This document shows positions 61,911 through 64,000 of a DNA stretch of 64,000 nt, piece after piece. The stretch is from Paragonimus skrjabini miyazakii. Taxonomy: Eukaryota > Platyhelminthes > Trematoda > Plagiorchiida > Troglotrematidae. Where the stretch lies: the NCBI GenBank assembly GCA_014338405.1, contig JTDE01021338.1, positions 1,818-65,817 of the forward strand, written 5' to 3'. Each line of letters starts with the position of its first letter. The first letter of the stretch is position 1. The translations under genes were made by a program, and so were the position numbers. The notes beneath the pieces were generated by a model. The model was not told the DNA's origin. It saw only the letters and a list, made by a program, of their open reading frames with translations, and made no database searches.

Positions 61911-63130
61911 TATATTTCTTCAGTGGCTGACTGTTTTCAGAAAAATCATTTTCTCCACAGTGGGATTACTAGAGCGTCATACTGAGCAGACACGCTTGCT
62001 TCTTGTGCTTCACTGTCAGATCAGCTGTAGAAGGATCTGATCAACTGTTGTTAGGTCAAAGGCATCACTGAGTTTGCTTCTTCGTAAAGTCAGTCGCGAG
62101 CTCCAGTGGTAAAATCAAATACACAATCAGTTTTCCGGAAATCGCGCTACTGCATCTCTGTTTACAATTTTACGTCGAATTATGTTAGACACAAAATGGT
62201 ATGAAGATGCATTACACCTTTAGAAATACAGCAATGAAAATATCTAGCCAAAAGTATGCTACCCCAAACCGGAAACAAAAGCACCATGTTGAAATTAGTG
62301 TGTAATAAACTATTGCATGTTTGAAAAAGACAGGCACTGAAATAGAACCACGTAGAGATTGACGTGCACTTTAATACGAAAGACAAATTCAACAGGGTCA
62401 CCACACGTAGGGTTTACAGGTTCCATCCATGTTTAACATGGTCGAGGAATGGCAGACCAGGAGGGGAGGTTGCGAATGGGAAGTACTTGAGCGTAGCTAC
62501 CGGCACCGCGAAGTTTGACTAGAACCTGCGAGTGATTGACCGGAATAAAATGTGAGACAAAAATGCAGACTTCTTGTTTACACACAGGTAAAACCAAAAA
62601 GTAAACATCCATAGATCATTACGTCATGAACCTCCTCAACACACTCTTCAGGTGATGGTTATGCATGATTCTCAATCCAATTCGCCTGACTGTACGACGA
62701 AAAGCAGTTGATTATTATCAGCATTCCTGTCTAACGGTCATCATTAGTAATAATAGGACAGGCAAAACCGACGTTTTGCTATCAAACAGCCAGGTAACTG
62801 TCAGATGTCCGCTCAGTGGAATATAACAGTCTAGTCGTTCTTTGCAATCAACTATTTTAGCCACAATGTTTTGTATGCAAAGGTGTATTATCTTATACTT
62901 CTTGCGTAGCACTGAGCAGTACGACGGTTCATCGTAGAGTTGAATAATTCATTAGTTAATACATTGCTCTAATATCAATCACAAGTAGTTGAATTAATGC
63001 TCGTTTTAGTCGCTAGCTATCTATGGACATTACATCAAATGCTGACCAATCAACGTCGTACCTGAGTCGCTAGAGGATCCCTTACTTTTGTAGTTTACAG
63101 ACGACCTTGAGAACTATCGTTTACAGAATT

Positions 63131-63335
63131 TCAAAACTAAACATCCACACTTGATCGCAGCCTTCGCATTCATATAAGCCTTTCGGCTAGCCCATTTCGA
63201 AATGAAGCACTAGGCTGGAAGTTCGCTGTTATTAGGACTCATCAATAGTGCATATCCTTGTCCGAATCGAATTTTGCAGTCTGACCCTTGTGCTTGTGAA
63301 ACTAGCGTGTTAACCATAACGCCAGTAACCTCAAG
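63131..63335 (-). repeat. SINE family 1 copy
   Basis: Tail, body and head are in the same order as the 37.7-kb copy (TTGATCGCAGC, GAAGCACTAG, CATATCCTTG) but with many substitutions, so it is an older copy. Confidence 0.72.
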
Positions 63336-63505
63336 CACAACCTTGCACGAATCCCCGAACATCTACTGATAATTATTGTCGTTATGTGGTGGCTAACGGT
63401 GCACTTTCTGACTGATACTACATGATTCGTGGTGTGTAAAAAGGTTACACACGGGTGTTCGTTCTGTGTGTTCGGAATTCCATAACAGATACACGAACGT
63501 TACCG

Positions 63506-63724
63506 TTATGATGGTAGCACGGAACTATTTCGCACTGCGGACAGCATAACAGAGAGAGTGAACAGGTACAGAAAAATTCCGGCATACAACACTAAATAGT
63601 ACAGACGATCGGCTGCTGTTGAATACAACCAAACAGATAGGTGTTTCCTTACTCTTTCTAAGCAGAATACTTTCTTAAAGGTTCCAGGAAAGGTAATTTC
63701 AAACGATCTCAGTATACCTCTAAC
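63506..63724 (-). CDS. Unidentified frame with one membrane helix near the right edge
   Basis: The minus strand reads a basic segment TFKKVFCLERVRKHLSVWL followed by a hydrophobic stretch RLYYLVLYAGIFLYLFTLSV. A short basic N-terminal part before one helix of Y-Y-x-x-x-Y character faintly recalls a Na+/K+-ATPase beta subunit, but the diagnostic residues are not convincing. The best acceptor is CAG/GTT at 63,724 with a weak pyrimidine tract, and no good donor precedes the stop. Confidence 0.25.
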   Translation of the reverse strand, partial: VRGILRSFEITFPGTFKKVFCLERVRKHLSVWLYSTAADRLYYLVLYAGIFLYLFTLSVMLSAVRNSSVLPS

Positions 63725-64000
63725 CTGTTCCTTGACGGCGCAGACAATGAGACATTCTAACAGGCAATACGAAGCGAACAATTGGTGTAATCACAACAAC
63801 TGTGAAGCAACGAGGGTAATCGTATGCTGATTAAAGGACACAACCAATAGATATAGTATATGTAGGACCAATTAATCTGGAGCAAGCAGTCAGTGTAATG
63901 TGCAGTCATCGGACATGGAGTGAAAATGTATATCTACAATGTATACATAATACAGGTACATCGGTTGCTCGCTCTGTAGGTTTTTCACCAATTAAAGCTT

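Larger units (their letters stand above)
61911..64000. other. Region downstream of TACO1
   Basis: Apart from the SINE (63,131-63,335) and the membrane-type frame at 63.5-63.7 kb, nothing was recognised here. Minus-strand frames at 62.2-62.9 kb are short and without motifs. Confidence 0.6.

Overview
This window reads as an intron-rich, repeat-laden chromosome segment of a parasitic flatworm, most likely a digenean trematode. The evidence is two eukaryotic genes with very long introns, two introns of only 31 and 34 nt (tiny introns of this kind are known from trematodes), and a repeat load of RTE-like and CR1-like LINEs, BEL/Pao and Ty3/gypsy LTR elements, Penelope-like GIY-YIG fragments and tRNA-derived SINEs. 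There is no bacterial gene layout: no operons, ribosome binding sites or CRISPR. Most open reading frames longer than 60 codons are chance. No species is claimed. Two 100-base runs of N are scaffold gaps.

Two genes could be rebuilt from splice sites, reading phase and family resemblance. (1) A tetraspanin on the minus strand: the start codon is at 34,575, with exons at 34,516-34,575, 27,419-27,563, 17,947-18,050 and 14,939-15,013. One strong candidate large-loop exon lies at 2,579-2,683, with a weaker one at 5,824-5,913. The 3' end runs off the left edge, so the gene covers more than 32 kb. (2) A complete TACO1 (YebC/DUF28 family, mitochondrial COX1 translation activator) on the plus strand: exons at 46,859-47,096, 47,128-47,365, 47,400-47,583 and 61,603-61,824, followed by AATAAA at 61,905. 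Its first two introns are 31 and 34 nt and its third is about 14 kb. The two genes are divergent, with start codons about 12.3 kb apart.

Region by region: 1-15 kb holds the tetraspanin large-loop exon(s), a decayed BEL/Pao pol (about 9.7-11.9 kb), a LINE with an inverted 5' half (12.7-13.6 kb) and a SINE fold-back (14.5-14.76 kb). 15-27.4 kb holds exons 4 and 3, a long SINE inverted repeat (18.7-19.2 kb) and several RTE-like LINE pieces (20.6-26.3 kb). 27.4-34.6 kb holds exons 2 and 1, a SINE-flanked LINE scrap, an LTR-like promoter region and a Penelope-like fragment. 34.6-46.8 kb is intergenic, with Penelope-like, SINE, Ty3/gypsy integrase and CR1-like endonuclease remnants. 46.9-61.9 kb is TACO1, with CR1-like and RTE-like LINE remnants in its giant intron. 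62-64 kb holds another SINE and an unidentified membrane-type reading frame.

The two genes have no obvious functional link: one encodes a membrane scaffold protein and the other a mitochondrial translation factor.
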